Positions 1-9,444 are shown, counted from the stretch's first letter. The stretch: DNA of 64,000 nucleotides from Deltaproteobacteria bacterium (GCA_040223695.1 JAVKFU010000006.1:58844-122843), one strand, 5' to 3'. The notes: a model not told the origin generated them from the letters alone. Numbers and translations: made by a program.

Positions 1-1
1 C

Positions 2-667
2 TCCCTGATTTTCGTTCCCGCTCCTTTTGCCATGGATTCGATGATTGAAGCCGTGGATGCGGGGATTGAGCTCGTTATCTGCATAACCGAGGGAATTCCC
101 ACCCAGGATATGATTAAGGTCAAAAAATTTACGGAAGGCAGGAACTCCAGGCTTATAGGCCCGAACTGCCCCGGTGTAATCACCCCCGGAGAGGCGAAGG
201 TAGGGATCATGCCGGGATATATTCACACTCCGGGAAGAATCGGAATTATCTCGCGGAGCGGAACCCTTACATATGAAGCGGTCTGGCAGCTCTCGAACCT
301 GGGGATCGGACAGTCAACGTGCGTCGGTATAGGCGGGGACCCGATAATCGGCACTACATTCATAGACGCCCTGAGCATGTTCGAAGAAGACGAGGATACG
401 GACGCCGTAGTAATGATAGGGGAAATCGGGGGAAGCGCCGAGGAAGAGGCCGCAGAATTTATAAAAGAAAAGCTGAGCAAGCCCGTAGTCGCATTCATCG
501 CAGGAGCGACAGCCCCCAAGGGAAAGAGGATGGGCCACGCGGGGGCAATCATTTCAGGGAGCTCCGGAAGCGCAGAGGACAAAGTAGCCGCGCTCGAAAG
601 AGCAGGGGTCAGGGTATCGCCGAGCCCTGCTGAGATGGGCGAGACGCTCAAGGAAGCCATCAGCTAG
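2..667 (+). CDS. sucD: Succinyl-CoA ligase (ADP-forming) alpha subunit, 5'-truncated by window edge
   Basis: TCA-cycle enzyme that interconverts succinyl-CoA and succinate with formation of ATP or GTP, working as an alpha-beta complex in the cytoplasm. The reading frame is open from base 2, so the N-terminal CoA-binding part (roughly the first 75 residues of a usual ~290) and the expected sucC partner lie left of the window. Visible family marks are the [10 protein letters not shown] segment, the [10 protein letters not shown] segment and [10 protein letters not shown], whose His (codon near 536) is the phosphorylated active-site residue. The stop codon overlaps the end of the convergent epimerase gene by 8 bases. 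Identity is secure; only the start is missing. Confidence 0.96.
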   Translation, partial: SLIFVPAPFAMDSMIEAVDAGIELVICITEGIPTQDMIKVKKFTEGRNSRLIGPNCPGVITPGEAKVGIMPGYIHTPGRIGIISRSGTLTYEAVWQLSNLGIGQSTCVGIGGDPIIGTTFIDALSMFEEDEDTDAVVMIGEIGGSAEEEAAEFIKEKLSKPVVAFIAGATAPKGKRMGHAGAIISGSSGSAEDKVAALERAGVRVSPSPAEMGETLKEAIS

Positions 668-1619
668 CCGTCAGGTAAAGCTCCAAATTATTCAATAGCC
701 ATTCATAATGTTTTCTCAGTCCCTCCCGGATTGGAACGGCGGGGGAAAACCGGAAATCCGTTTCAGCTTTCGATACGTCGGCGTAGGTATGTTTGGCGTC
801 TCCCCTCTGTGATTCGGTAAATTTCAGCCGGGCCTTTTTACCGGAAAGTTCCTCTATAATCCTGACGCATTCGATCAGCTTGATCCTGCTCCCGCCGCCT
901 ATGTTGTAGATTTCTCCGTCGATACCATTTTCAAACGCGCGCAGATTCGCCTGAACCGCGTCGTCTATGTAGGTAAAATCCCTTGTCTGCTCCCCTGTCC
1001 CGTAAATCTCTATTTCTTCTCCGAGAATTACAGCCCTGATGAATTTATGAAAAGCCATGTCGGGACGCTGTCTCGGGCCGTAAACAGTGAAGTATCTGAG
1101 AGAGACAGCGGGAATGCCGTACGCTTTGTGATAAAGGGATACGAGATGCTCGCCCCCAAGCTTGGATACCCCGTAGGGGGATATCGGATTCGTCGGAGAG
1201 GTCTCGGAGACGGGCAGCTCTTCCGCATCCCCGTAAACCGAGGACGACGAGGCGTAGATGAATTTTTTGAGCTCCCTGTTTTTACAGGCCTCTAAAAGCA
1301 TCTGTGTTCCGAGTATGTTGTTCTTTACGTATTCATCGAATCTGCCGCCCCAGCTGGACCTCACGCCCGCGATAGCGGCCTGATGGAACACGGCTTCAAT
1401 CCCCTCCGTGATCTTCCCGAGATCGAGGCCGAGAATATCGGCCTCGATGAACTCGAAACCCGGCTTCCCGAGCAAGTTCCTGATATTGTACTCTTTGATT
1501 TGGCGGGGATAGTAGTCTAAAAATGAGTCCACTCCCAGGACGCTGTTCCCCTCTTCTAAAAGCCTTTCGGCCAGATGCGAGCCTATGAAACCCGAAACTC
1601 CCGTTACTAAAACCTTCAT
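660..1619 (-). CDS. NAD-dependent epimerase/dehydratase (UDP-sugar 4-epimerase type)
   Basis: Extended short-chain dehydrogenase of 319 residues acting on a nucleotide sugar, probably in surface polysaccharide supply. The N-terminal Rossmann motif GVSGFIG lies at residues 7-13, the catalytic Tyr149-x3-Lys153 pair sits in SPYGVSK, and SSSSVYG (about 124-130) supplies the catalytic Ser/Thr. [14 protein letters not shown] is typical of UDP-glucuronate and UDP-glucose 4-epimerases. No signal peptide, so cytosolic. It stands alone on the minus strand and overlaps sucD tail to tail. The exact substrate (UDP-GlcA, UDP-Glc or UDP-GlcNAc) cannot be decided from motifs. Confidence 0.88.
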   Translation of the reverse strand: MKVLVTGVSGFIGSHLAERLLEEGNSVLGVDSFLDYYPRQIKEYNIRNLLGKPGFEFIEADILGLDLGKITEGIEAVFHQAAIAGVRSSWGGRFDEYVKNNILGTQMLLEACKNRELKKFIYASSSSVYGDAEELPVSETSPTNPISPYGVSKLGGEHLVSLYHKAYGIPAVSLRYFTVYGPRQRPDMAFHKFIRAVILGEEIEIYGTGEQTRDFTYIDDAVQANLRAFENGIDGEIYNIGGGSRIKLIECVRIIEELSGKKARLKFTESQRGDAKHTYADVSKAETDFRFSPAVPIREGLRKHYEWLLNNLELYLTAS

Positions 1620-1679
1620 ATAAAATCCCGACCTCTCTAACTCGATTTACCGGTTCAGTCCGGCCTAATTTGACAAAGA

Positions 1680-2204
1680 ATGAAACCACAATACATTAGT
1701 ATGAAAAATATGAAAAACAAGATAACATTATCGCTTATTTTAACCGCATTTTCCATCGCACTGAATCACGCTTACGCGGTTCCGCCTCCGTGCACGACCG
1801 AGGAGCTTCTTAAGAGCTCCGATTACGCGGTCGAAGGGACAGTAATGAAAATCGAGTGCGGGGAGCCGTACGACTCAGAGGAATGCAAGCCGCTTGACGA
1901 ATCTTCAGGAAATTTCGTTCCCGAACTGGTGGCCAAGTGCATGGCTACCGTAAAGGTCACGAAGAATATAAAAGGCGGGTACGAGGCAGGAAGCGAGGCT
2001 CCGGTGCCGTTTCTCAAAATAGCTCAGGATTGTGAGAACGGCTCTCACATAATTCCGGGGAGCCCGACAAAAGACCTGGCTGTAAATAGCAACATCGAGT
2101 ACTACAACTCAGAGCTGTGCAGATACTGGAACCTGAAGGAGCCTGCTCCGCAGACGCCGGGACCCGGGAACAGTGATGAATCGGCAGACAAAAAACCTGA
2201 ATAA
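1680..2204 (+). CDS. Small exported protein of unknown function
   Basis: A 174-residue protein with a clear Sec signal peptide: a basic start, a hydrophobic stretch and likely cleavage after HAYA near residue 33. The mature part has five or six cysteines (PPPC, IECG, ECK, AKC, DCE, LCRYW), suggesting disulfide bonds in the periplasm, and a Pro-rich C-terminus ending in charged residues. I recognise no family. Three in-frame ATGs (1680, 1701, 1710) compete as starts and none has a strong ribosome site; the first is given. It precedes the hydantoinase gene by 32 bases on the same strand, but a shared function is not evident. Confidence 0.6.
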   Translation: MKPQYISMKNMKNKITLSLILTAFSIALNHAYAVPPPCTTEELLKSSDYAVEGTVMKIECGEPYDSEECKPLDESSGNFVPELVAKCMATVKVTKNIKGGYEAGSEAPVPFLKIAQDCENGSHIIPGSPTKDLAVNSNIEYYNSELCRYWNLKEPAPQTPGPGNSDESADKKPE

Positions 2205-2236
2205 AATATCGCAAATAAGACTCACAATTTTCTTTT

Positions 2237-3808
2237 ATGCCGCTCAGCCCGTTTGAACTCGAAATTTTTCAAAACATACTCAGCTCCATAGCCGAGGAAA
2301 TGGGCGTGGTGCTCATCCGCGCCGGATTCTCGCCGAATATCAAGGAAAGAAGGGACTTATCCTGCGCGATATTCATGGCTAACGGCGAAATGATAGCACA
2401 GGCGGCCCACATTCCCGTACATCTGGGCTCGATGAGCTTTGCGGTAAAGGCCGTAATAGACGAACCCGAAATAAACGAAGGAGACGTCTTCATACTTAAC
2501 GACCCGTTCAGGGGGGGGACGCATCTCCCGGACGTTACCTGCATTGCCCCGGTATTCGTGAAAGACAGGCTTGAATTCTTTGTCGCCTCCCGCGCCCACC
2601 ACGCCGATATGGGGGGGCTTACGCCCGGCTCAATGCCCCTTTCGACCTCTATTCACGAGGAAGGGATATTAATCCCGCCTTCGAGGCTCTACCGAAAAGG
2701 GAAACTGAACAAACCCCTCTTCGACAAGATACTCTCATCGACGCGCGACCCCGAAGAAAGGGAAGGAGATTTCAGGGCCCAGGTCGGCTCACTCGAACTA
2801 GGCGCAAGGAGGCTCCGCGAGGTCATCGACAAGTACTCTCTCAAAAAGGTGAAGACTTCCGGGAGCGAGCTTTTAAATTACAGCGAGAAGATGATGAGGG
2901 AAGTTGTAAAACAAATCCCCGCCGGGACTTATGAATTCGAGGACCGTCTGGACGATGACGGGGCGGGGACAAAAAATATACCGCTCAGGGTCTCGATCAA
3001 GGTCAGACGGGAGACGGCAGAAGTGAATTTCGAGGGATCGTCAAAGATGGTAAAGGGTTGCCTTAATACGCCGTTAAGCGTGACCACAGCCGCCGCGATA
3101 TACGTATTTCAGTGCCTGGCTCCAAAAGAAATGCCCTTGAACTCGGGCCCCCTGAGAGTAGTCGGAATTAAGGCGGAAAAAGGGTCCATTCTAAATGCCG
3201 AATTTCCGGCGGCCGTCGTGGGAGGGAACGTAGAAACCTCTCAGCGGGTCGTGGACGTAGTATTCGGCGCACTTTCCCGCGCAGTCCCCGAAAAGGTGCC
3301 CGCCGCAAGCGCGGGCACTATGAGCAATACCACGTTCGGCGGCGTGAACCCCCGGACCGGGAATAAATTCGCATACTACGAGACAATCGCGGGGGGGATG
3401 GGAGGAAGATTCGGCAAGGACGGCGTAAACGCGGTTCAGACGCACATGACGAACACGCTGAATACACCGATAGAGGCGCTTGAAAGAGAACTCCCGGTGA
3501 TGATCGATTCATACGGCGTCCGAAAGAGGAGCGGCGGGAAAGGCAGGTATAAAGGAGGCGACGGCATCATAAGAAAATACAAATTCCTTACCGACGCCAC
3601 TGTTTCGCTCATCACCGAGCGGAGAAAATCAGCCCCCTACGGTATAAACGGCGGAGGAGAAGGGAAAAAGGGAAAGAACACACTCGTTAGAAGAGGCGTT
3701 AAAGGAAAGATAGCGCCCAAGGAAACCTTCGAAGTAAAGAAAGGAGACGTACTGGAAATAGAAACACCGGGCGGAGGCGGCTGGGGTAAGCCCGTATCCG
3801 GGGACTGA
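2237..3808 (+). CDS. Hydantoinase B/oxoprolinase family protein
   Basis: A 523-residue protein of the HyuB family, the beta chain of N-methylhydantoinases, 5-oxoprolinases and acetone-carboxylase-like enzymes that open or carboxylate small ring or carbonyl substrates using ATP. Family marks are the N-terminal SPFELEIFQNIL, NDPFRGGTHLPDV (about 88-100), RAHHADMGG (119-127), TNTLNTPIEALE and the C-terminal GGGGWGKP. It is full length. HyuB normally works with HyuA, but no hyuA is adjacent on either side or elsewhere in this window, so the partner is elsewhere or already lost. The MEMO-family gene starts 10 bases downstream and is probably cotranscribed. Confidence 0.9.
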   Translation: MPLSPFELEIFQNILSSIAEEMGVVLIRAGFSPNIKERRDLSCAIFMANGEMIAQAAHIPVHLGSMSFAVKAVIDEPEINEGDVFILNDPFRGGTHLPDVTCIAPVFVKDRLEFFVASRAHHADMGGLTPGSMPLSTSIHEEGILIPPSRLYRKGKLNKPLFDKILSSTRDPEEREGDFRAQVGSLELGARRLREVIDKYSLKKVKTSGSELLNYSEKMMREVVKQIPAGTYEFEDRLDDDGAGTKNIPLRVSIKVRRETAEVNFEGSSKMVKGCLNTPLSVTTAAAIYVFQCLAPKEMPLNSGPLRVVGIKAEKGSILNAEFPAAVVGGNVETSQRVVDVVFGALSRAVPEKVPAASAGTMSNTTFGGVNPRTGNKFAYYETIAGGMGGRFGKDGVNAVQTHMTNTLNTPIEALERELPVMIDSYGVRKRSGGKGRYKGGDGIIRKYKFLTDATVSLITERRKSAPYGINGGGEGKKGKNTLVRRGVKGKIAPKETFEVKKGDVLEIETPGGGGWGKPVSGD

Positions 3809-3818
3809 CGGCAAGAAA

Positions 3819-5045
3819 ATGGAATATCCGAAATTAAGATATATAGAAGCGATTCCGGCAGAGTCGAACGGCGAAAGGATCGTTTACCTGAGAGACCATC
3901 AAAATCCAAGCGGCAGGGTGCTGGCAGTGTCGCCCGAGACGCTTATCGTTCTGAGCCTCTTCGACGGGACCAGATCGGTAGGAGAAATACAGACGGCGCT
4001 AACACGAAAATTCGGCGATCTCGTCAATAAAGGGGATATAGAGAACCTGATTACACAACTGGACGAAGCCCTTTTCCTGGACAGCGATAAATACAGGGAT
4101 TACAAAAATAAACTCGAGCATGAATTCAGAGGGGCGGATAAAAGAGAATCGAGCCACGCGGGGCTTTCCTACCCTGCCGATTCTTCCGAGCTTGCAGGAT
4201 GGTTTGAAACGTTTTTTAGAAAAGCAGAGGAAACGGAGCCCTATAAAAAAGCCCAGGGGAAACCCAAGGGAATAATCTCCCCCCACATAGATTACAGAAG
4301 GGGCGGAACTTCTTACGCTAAGGCCTACAGGGAGCTACTGGGGTGCGAAGAGGCCGATACATTTATAATCTACGGAACCTCTCACTATGCGGACGTGGAA
4401 AATCCGTTCATCCTGACAAGAAAAAATTTTATAACGCCACTCGGAGAAGCTGTAACGGACAGAAACGTAGTTGAGTCACTCGTCAACTCGTGCGACTGGG
4501 ACCTTTTCGAAGGGGAGATTCACCACCGTACCGAGCATTCGATTGAATTTCAGGTCGCTTTTCTCCAATACTTATTTAACGGAAAGAGGGATTTTAAAAT
4601 AGTACCGATACTGTGCAACTCTTTTTACCGGCTGATCAGCGAGGGACGGTCTCCGGGCGGGGATGAAAAGATATCGGGTTTCCTGAATTCGATATCGGAA
4701 ATAATATCCGGCCTGGGGGAGAGGGCTTTTATAATCGCTGCCGCTGACATGGCACACGTGGGCACGAAATTCGGGGACAGGGAACCCGTTAATAACGGGA
4801 CTCTCGAACGAATAAGAGAGAGGGACATACTGAGCCTCACTTACAGCGAAAAACTCGACGCCGAGGGGTTTTACAGGTCGGTGGAGGAGGAGAAGGACTG
4901 GAGGAAGATATGCGGCCTGTCCCCCATTTACGCGACCCTTAAAACGATACAGGCCCAAGAGGGCAGGCTCCTCGATTATGATCAGGCTCTTGAGCCCGAC
5001 ACGGGGTCAGTGGTCAGCTTTGCGAGCATGGGATTTTATCTTTAG
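3819..5045 (+). CDS. MEMO-family (AmmeMemoRadiSam protein B-like) protein with extra N-terminal domain
   Basis: A 408-residue protein whose residues ~110-408 match the MEMO1 family, related in fold to class III extradiol dioxygenases. Likely metal-site residues appear in SHAGLSYP (His113), ISPHIDYR (His156), GTSHY (His189), EHSIEFQ, ADMAHVG and KICGLSPIY. The first ~95 residues are extra: a compact region with SPETLIVLSLFDGTRSVGEI and an all-helical follow-up, which resembles the winged PqqD-like peptide-binding domains (inference). Bacterial MEMO proteins often sit beside AMMECR1 and radical-SAM genes, and neither is present here. It follows hyuB by 10 bases. The reaction is unknown. Confidence 0.82.
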   Translation: MEYPKLRYIEAIPAESNGERIVYLRDHQNPSGRVLAVSPETLIVLSLFDGTRSVGEIQTALTRKFGDLVNKGDIENLITQLDEALFLDSDKYRDYKNKLEHEFRGADKRESSHAGLSYPADSSELAGWFETFFRKAEETEPYKKAQGKPKGIISPHIDYRRGGTSYAKAYRELLGCEEADTFIIYGTSHYADVENPFILTRKNFITPLGEAVTDRNVVESLVNSCDWDLFEGEIHHRTEHSIEFQVAFLQYLFNGKRDFKIVPILCNSFYRLISEGRSPGGDEKISGFLNSISEIISGLGERAFIIAAADMAHVGTKFGDREPVNNGTLERIRERDILSLTYSEKLDAEGFYRSVEEEKDWRKICGLSPIYATLKTIQAQEGRLLDYDQALEPDTGSVVSFASMGFYL

Positions 5046-5296
5046 ATTTTGTTTATTGTTAGTCTCGATACCCCGGTTAATTTCAAATTTTTTTCTAGCC
5101 GTTGCATTAAGGGGAAACAACCGAGGATTTTTAAATGCTTACTCTCTAGACACGCATCTTTTCCAGACAACTCTCTTTCACTTTATCTCACATAACCCAG
5201 CATGTTTTCTGACAAAGGGAAATGCTCTGTCATAGATGCACATGTTTGCATACCAGGTGAAGATCGAGTGAATTACCGTTTCTTATAAATACCCAG

Positions 5297-7021
5297 TTAT
5301 TCGGACAGTCCCGAAATTGACAGCTCTTCCTTCCAAAGCGTAAGCGTCCAATGGTTTATAGAAGATTCACGATGTCCGGGTTCGGGCGTATATCTTTTAT
5401 CACCAAACATTCTCCAGAAATAATGAACTATCCAGGTCATAAGACGGAGGCTGGGGATTTCTGACCCCGGTATATCCAATGCGCTTGTATAATAATCCAG
5501 ACAATCCCGGAATACCCCTCCCGTAAAGGTGTCGGGGTCAAGCATTTCACGATAACAGTCTCCGTATGTGATTGATTTCGGCGCGCCCCGAAGAATAAAA
5601 CCGGCGCGCGTCAGAAAAAATATTAAATCCAGCGCCGGAATACCGTGTAATCGGGAAAACTCCCAATCGATTACGCCGAGTTTGCTTTCAGAATCCACTA
5701 GAATATTTTGTGGTCCAAAATCTCTATGCTCACAAACAAGGCAGGGGATGTTAAAATCGCCGAGAATATGAATAGTTTGGTCCATGAAATGAGAGTCTAT
5801 GATCTTGGCCGCCGATGAATTAATATCGGATAAAACCGAATGTACCATTTTTTCCCGCCAATCCTCAGGAGGCCTGGTTTTTGTGCTTTTGGCCAATTCC
5901 ACGAGCCAGAGGGTAGTTAATCGAGCAAGCTCAGGAAAACTGTCTTTGTTTAGTACGGAAGCAAGCAGTGCTCCGTTTATAACTGTCTGAACATTCACGT
6001 GCGCGTCCGTGGTGTGGTTTGAAAATAATATCCTCGGAATTCCTTCAATATTTTTGTATTTTTCGTTTATTGTCTTAAGCACATTGCTCTCCATATTAAG
6101 CTGAGAAGCGGATTCTTCGGTTCTGGATATTTTAACAACTAACGAGGGATCGTAATTCAGCCCGTAAAAAACAATTAAAAGAATTTTATATAATTCATCT
6201 ATGCCCCCGGTAATCATAAGGACCGAAAGCCTATCGCGTTCTTTATAGCCGACTTCATTCCGATTGTTCCGGATTCTTACGCGCGGACTTACAAGATCAT
6301 TCTCAACGCTTAAGCAATCTTTGAGCGCTTTAACAGGAATCCCCGCAAGTTTATTTGCAGTTAATTTCTCTCCAGGTTTAGAACAGATTGAACATATGGA
6401 GAATTTTTTCAACCCTGAGCTTAAAAGCCATGGATATGACAGAAAGGGCTGAGGAAATAATTTCCAAGAAAGTCTGCGAACGGACTTACCCAGCCACTCG
6501 AGGAATCTCTTTCGAGAAATTTGAGTATTAGCTTTCGTCAGGAACTCGATAGCTCCCGGGGCATCTAAAGGAATCCAGACTTTAGGTATAGACTTTGAGG
6601 GGTCGGGTTTCGGCAGATAAAGAAAGACACTTTCGAATCCAAATTTGCTTAATCTTTCCTCTATAACCGCAGGCTTGGTAAATTGATTGACAGTCCATTC
6701 CGCATAGAAATCTCCGCCAGGTTTTAGACTGGAAAAAGCTGATTCAAGGGTTGCATCGTCGGGGTTGACTGCAACAAACAAGTCGCAACTATTTACGTCA
6801 CGATTAGACGCAGGCTCAACAACCGAACCAGAAATTAATTCAACGGCACCGGATAACAAACCACCTGCTAAACAGATACTTTTTTCCGGGTCGGGATTAG
6901 ACAGCAAAAACCGGAAATCAGACCTCTGAAGAATTTGATCTTGAGATTTTTCCGAAAAATTTTCTCTTTCAACCTTAATTGCGACCTTACCTCCGACATA
7001 CAGGAAACACTCAAGAAGCAA
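5297..7021 (-). CDS. Two-part protein: methyltransferase-like N-terminus, aminoglycoside-phosphotransferase-like kinase C-terminus
   Basis: A 574-residue frame with two regions. Residues ~50-150 look like a worn class I methyltransferase: CLAGGLLSGAVELI, CDLFVAVNP and the motif SSLKPGGDFYAEW. Residues ~290-560 look like an APH/choline-kinase fold, with catalytic-loop CEHRDFGPQN (about 430) and metal-binding VIDWEFSRLHG shortly after. Substrate unknown; such kinases act on sugars, choline or antibiotics. The frame opens with TTG straight after an in-frame TGA and has no ATG until about residue 269, so the true start is uncertain or the 5' end is damaged. It is visibly richer in A+T than its neighbours, suggesting transfer. 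It stands alone. Confidence 0.6.
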   Translation of the reverse strand: MLLECFLYVGGKVAIKVERENFSEKSQDQILQRSDFRFLLSNPDPEKSICLAGGLLSGAVELISGSVVEPASNRDVNSCDLFVAVNPDDATLESAFSSLKPGGDFYAEWTVNQFTKPAVIEERLSKFGFESVFLYLPKPDPSKSIPKVWIPLDAPGAIEFLTKANTQISRKRFLEWLGKSVRRLSWKLFPQPFLSYPWLLSSGLKKFSICSICSKPGEKLTANKLAGIPVKALKDCLSVENDLVSPRVRIRNNRNEVGYKERDRLSVLMITGGIDELYKILLIVFYGLNYDPSLVVKISRTEESASQLNMESNVLKTINEKYKNIEGIPRILFSNHTTDAHVNVQTVINGALLASVLNKDSFPELARLTTLWLVELAKSTKTRPPEDWREKMVHSVLSDINSSAAKIIDSHFMDQTIHILGDFNIPCLVCEHRDFGPQNILVDSESKLGVIDWEFSRLHGIPALDLIFFLTRAGFILRGAPKSITYGDCYREMLDPDTFTGGVFRDCLDYYTSALDIPGSEIPSLRLMTWIVHYFWRMFGDKRYTPEPGHRESSINHWTLTLWKEELSISGLSE

Positions 7022-7395
7022 AATTCAGCTTTTTTAACCCTCACCAAAAATCTGTAACGCGAAAATTAGAGATTTCTGACCCTCTGGAATGTTTTCCGCG
7101 TACTCTTTCCGGCACTGAGTTATGCAAAGCCGAACCGGGCCTGAACTCGTTGCAGTTCTTACCCCAAGTTTCCACCGTTTCACTTGCGGAGTCAAGCGAT
7201 GGAGGCCGGTATATTCGTAGAGAATCTTACAGATACTTAATTCCTGTTGTAGAACCTAATTTTAAGCTCTTAATCACGAGGCGTTTTTGGGTACCTGTTT
7301 CTCCCTTTATTTCCCGCAACGCCGCATGTATTCTAACACTCTAAAGTTGGCAGAACCTGTATTCGAGGACTTAGCTTCTTCACAGCGAAACAATA
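7022..7395. other. Intergenic region without a supported gene
   Basis: These 374 bases separate the divergent kinase-like gene and the dipeptidase gene. A plus-strand open frame (6979-7344) has no recognisable protein features, no ribosome site and overlaps the start of the minus-strand gene, so I do not call it. It presumably holds promoters for both flanking genes, but no clear -35/-10 pair stands out. Confidence 0.5.
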
Positions 7396-8349
7396 ATGAC
7401 TGAGAATTTCTTTATCGTCGACGCGCATGAGGACATAGCGTTTCATCTCAATTACTTCAAGAGGGATTTTGTAGCCCCCGAGAAGCCCTGCATGATTACC
7501 CTTCCGTGGCTGGTTGAGGGGAACGTCAAGCTCGTGTTCAATACGATTTTCGTACACCCGAAGCTCAAACCCGAAAAAACGGTCGTATCGGCAATGGAGC
7601 AGTTCTCCACGTACGAAAAGATATACGAGGAGCACGGGGACAAGATTTTCCAGATCAGAACGAGCGACGACCTTGCGGAAATAAGCGCCGGCTCCAGAAT
7701 CGGCTTTCTTACCCTGATGGAGGGAGCGGACCCGGTAGAGACGCCCGAAAAGCTGGACGAGTTTTACGGGATGGGAGTGCGCATAATAGGGCTTGCCTGG
7801 AACGACAGGAACCAGTACGCGTCGGGCAACGACACGGAGGACGGGCTTTCGGACAAAGGGATCGAGCTAATAAGGAGAATGAACGCCCTCGGAATCACTC
7901 TTGATCTGTCGCATCTGAATGAAAAGTGCTTCCGGGAGGCGATAGAGCTTACGGAGCTGATACCGGTTGCTACACATTCGAACTCGAGAGCGCTCACGGA
8001 CCATCCGAGGAACCTGAAGGACGAGCAGCTACAGGCTATCGCGGAGAGGGGCGGGGTCACGGGAATAGTGCTCTACAACCAGTTTCTTAAAACCTCGGAC
8101 AAAACACCGACGCTGGATGACGTATTCGCCCACGCCGACTACATGATCGAGCTCTGCGGGGAGGACCACGTAGGGATCGGGAGCGATATGGACGGGGCGA
8201 GGATAGAGGATTTCCCCGAGGGGTTAAGGAAAATATCCGACCTCCCCAAAATAGCCGATTTCTTCCTTGAAAAGGGTTATGCGGAGGACAGGGTGAGAAA
8301 GATTATGGGCGGGAATTTCCTGAGGGTAATCAGGGAGAATCTGACTTAA
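7396..8349 (+). CDS. Membrane dipeptidase family (peptidase M19)
   Basis: A 317-residue zinc dipeptidase-like amidohydrolase of the renal dipeptidase family, which hydrolyses dipeptides including D-amino-acid-containing ones. Expected zinc ligands are visible: His11-x-Asp13 in VDAHEDIAFH, Glu in LTLMEGADPVE, His in ATHSNSRAL and DLSHLNE, and the late GIGSDMDGA motif that binds substrate. There is no signal peptide, unlike secreted members, so it is probably cytosolic. Length is slightly below the family's usual 330-370. A perfect inverted repeat begins at the base after its stop codon. The start has only a weak ribosome site. Confidence 0.9.
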   Translation: MTENFFIVDAHEDIAFHLNYFKRDFVAPEKPCMITLPWLVEGNVKLVFNTIFVHPKLKPEKTVVSAMEQFSTYEKIYEEHGDKIFQIRTSDDLAEISAGSRIGFLTLMEGADPVETPEKLDEFYGMGVRIIGLAWNDRNQYASGNDTEDGLSDKGIELIRRMNALGITLDLSHLNEKCFREAIELTELIPVATHSNSRALTDHPRNLKDEQLQAIAERGGVTGIVLYNQFLKTSDKTPTLDDVFAHADYMIELCGEDHVGIGSDMDGARIEDFPEGLRKISDLPKIADFFLEKGYAEDRVRKIMGGNFLRVIRENLT

Positions 8350-8368
8350 GAACACAAATATTGTGTTC
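8350..8368. repeat. Perfect 8-bp inverted repeat directly after the dipeptidase stop
   Basis: GAACACAA and TTGTGTTC flank a 3-base centre. The arms start on the first base after the TAA of the dipeptidase gene. There is no T-run on the plus strand, so it is a poor rho-independent terminator. It could be an operator for the following ABC-transporter genes, whose start is 150 bases away, or a 3'-end stabilising hairpin. Confidence 0.45.
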
Positions 8369-8517
8369 GGCACGAATCCTCTTTCCATTCATATGCTTCA
8401 AAGACTATGTAGAACATAAACGAAAGGGACGATTTATGCGCTGTGTCGATGCTCCACGGCATCCCAGAGCCCGTAGTTAGATATAATATAAACTTTTTTA
8501 GAATTTAAGGTGTATCA

Positions 8518-9444
8518 ATGCAGACGATTATTTCAGTCAACGATTTGAGCAAAACCTATGCCTCAGGCTTTCAGGCGCTAAAGAACGTGAGTCTCAATAT
8601 ACGCCGGGGAGAAATCTTTGCTCTCCTGGGCCCGAACGGCGCCGGAAAGACGACTCTTATCAGTATTATTTGCGGGATAGTCAATCCAAGCAAGGGCACA
8701 GTGCTGGCAGACGGTCACAATATCGTTTCAGACTATAGGGCGGCAAGATCGAAGATCGGTCTTGTGCCTCAGGAGCTGACCACGGATGTCTTCGAAACCG
8801 TTTGGGCTACGATGAATTTCAGCCGCGGCCTGTTCGGAAAACCCCCGAACCCCGGATATATCGAGAAGGTGCTTCGGGATCTTTCACTCTGGGACAAGAA
8901 GGACTCGAAGATTCTGGCGCTTTCGGGAGGTATGAAGCGCCGCGTATTGATCGCCAAGGCCCTGTCGCATGAGCCGAAGATACTCTTTCTCGACGAACCC
9001 ACTGCCGGTGTCGACGTAGAGCTGCGCCGCGATATGTGGGAGATGGTGAGGGGTTTAAGGGAAAACGGTGTGACTATAATCCTGACGACGCACTATATCG
9101 AGGAGGCCGAGGAGATGGCCGACCGTATAGGGGTAATTAACAAGGGAGAGATTATTTTAGTGGAGGACAAGGCCGCGCTGATGCAAAAACTGGGCAAAAA
9201 ACAGTTGAAGCTCCACCTGCAGAATCCTTTGATCTCCATTCCTCAAGAGCTCGCCGGGCACTCGCTCGAGCTTTCACCCGATGGGAACGAACTGGTTTAC
9301 ACCTTTAACACGCAGGACGACAAGACGGGCATTGCCGGACTGCTGCGACGTCTGAACGAGCATGGAATAGATTTCAGAGACCTCCATTCGAGCCAGAGCT
9401 CTCTCGAGGAAATCTTTGTCAGCCTGGTTAAAGAAAAACAATGA
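8518..9444 (+). CDS. ABC-2 type exporter, ATP-binding protein
   Basis: A 308-residue ATPase that powers an ABC exporter with the permease that follows. Walker [10 protein letters not shown] is at 38-46, the signature LSGGMKRR near 138, Walker [13 protein letters not shown] after it and the switch His in [15 protein letters not shown]. The C-terminal ~80 residues form the extra domain usual in drug, lipid or polysaccharide exporters. The start has a good ribosome site (AAGGTG), and a TATAAT at 8482-8487 may be the -10 box, though no convincing -35 is seen. Its stop overlaps the permease start by 4 bases. The pair resembles E. coli YadG/YadH, whose substrate is unknown. Confidence 0.93.
   Translation: MQTIISVNDLSKTYASGFQALKNVSLNIRRGEIFALLGPNGAGKTTLISIICGIVNPSKGTVLADGHNIVSDYRAARSKIGLVPQELTTDVFETVWATMNFSRGLFGKPPNPGYIEKVLRDLSLWDKKDSKILALSGGMKRRVLIAKALSHEPKILFLDEPTAGVDVELRRDMWEMVRGLRENGVTIILTTHYIEEAEEMADRIGVINKGEIILVEDKAALMQKLGKKQLKLHLQNPLISIPQELAGHSLELSPDGNELVYTFNTQDDKTGIAGLLRRLNEHGIDFRDLHSSQSSLEEIFVSLVKEKQ

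Noticed and set aside
4748..4764. TGGCAC followed by GGCAC, sigma-54-like
   Set aside because: It lies inside the MEMO-family coding region and lacks the TTGCA half.
7124..7150. GCAAAGCC followed by a GGGCCT stretch, resembling the middle of a GEMM riboswitch
   Set aside because: The GGCAAACC element, the GAAA-capped hairpin and the closing stem are all missing, so the match is only a short piece and likely chance.
6979..7344. 121-codon open frame on the plus strand
   Set aside because: It overlaps the start of the minus-strand gene, has no ribosome site and no domain or signal-peptide pattern.
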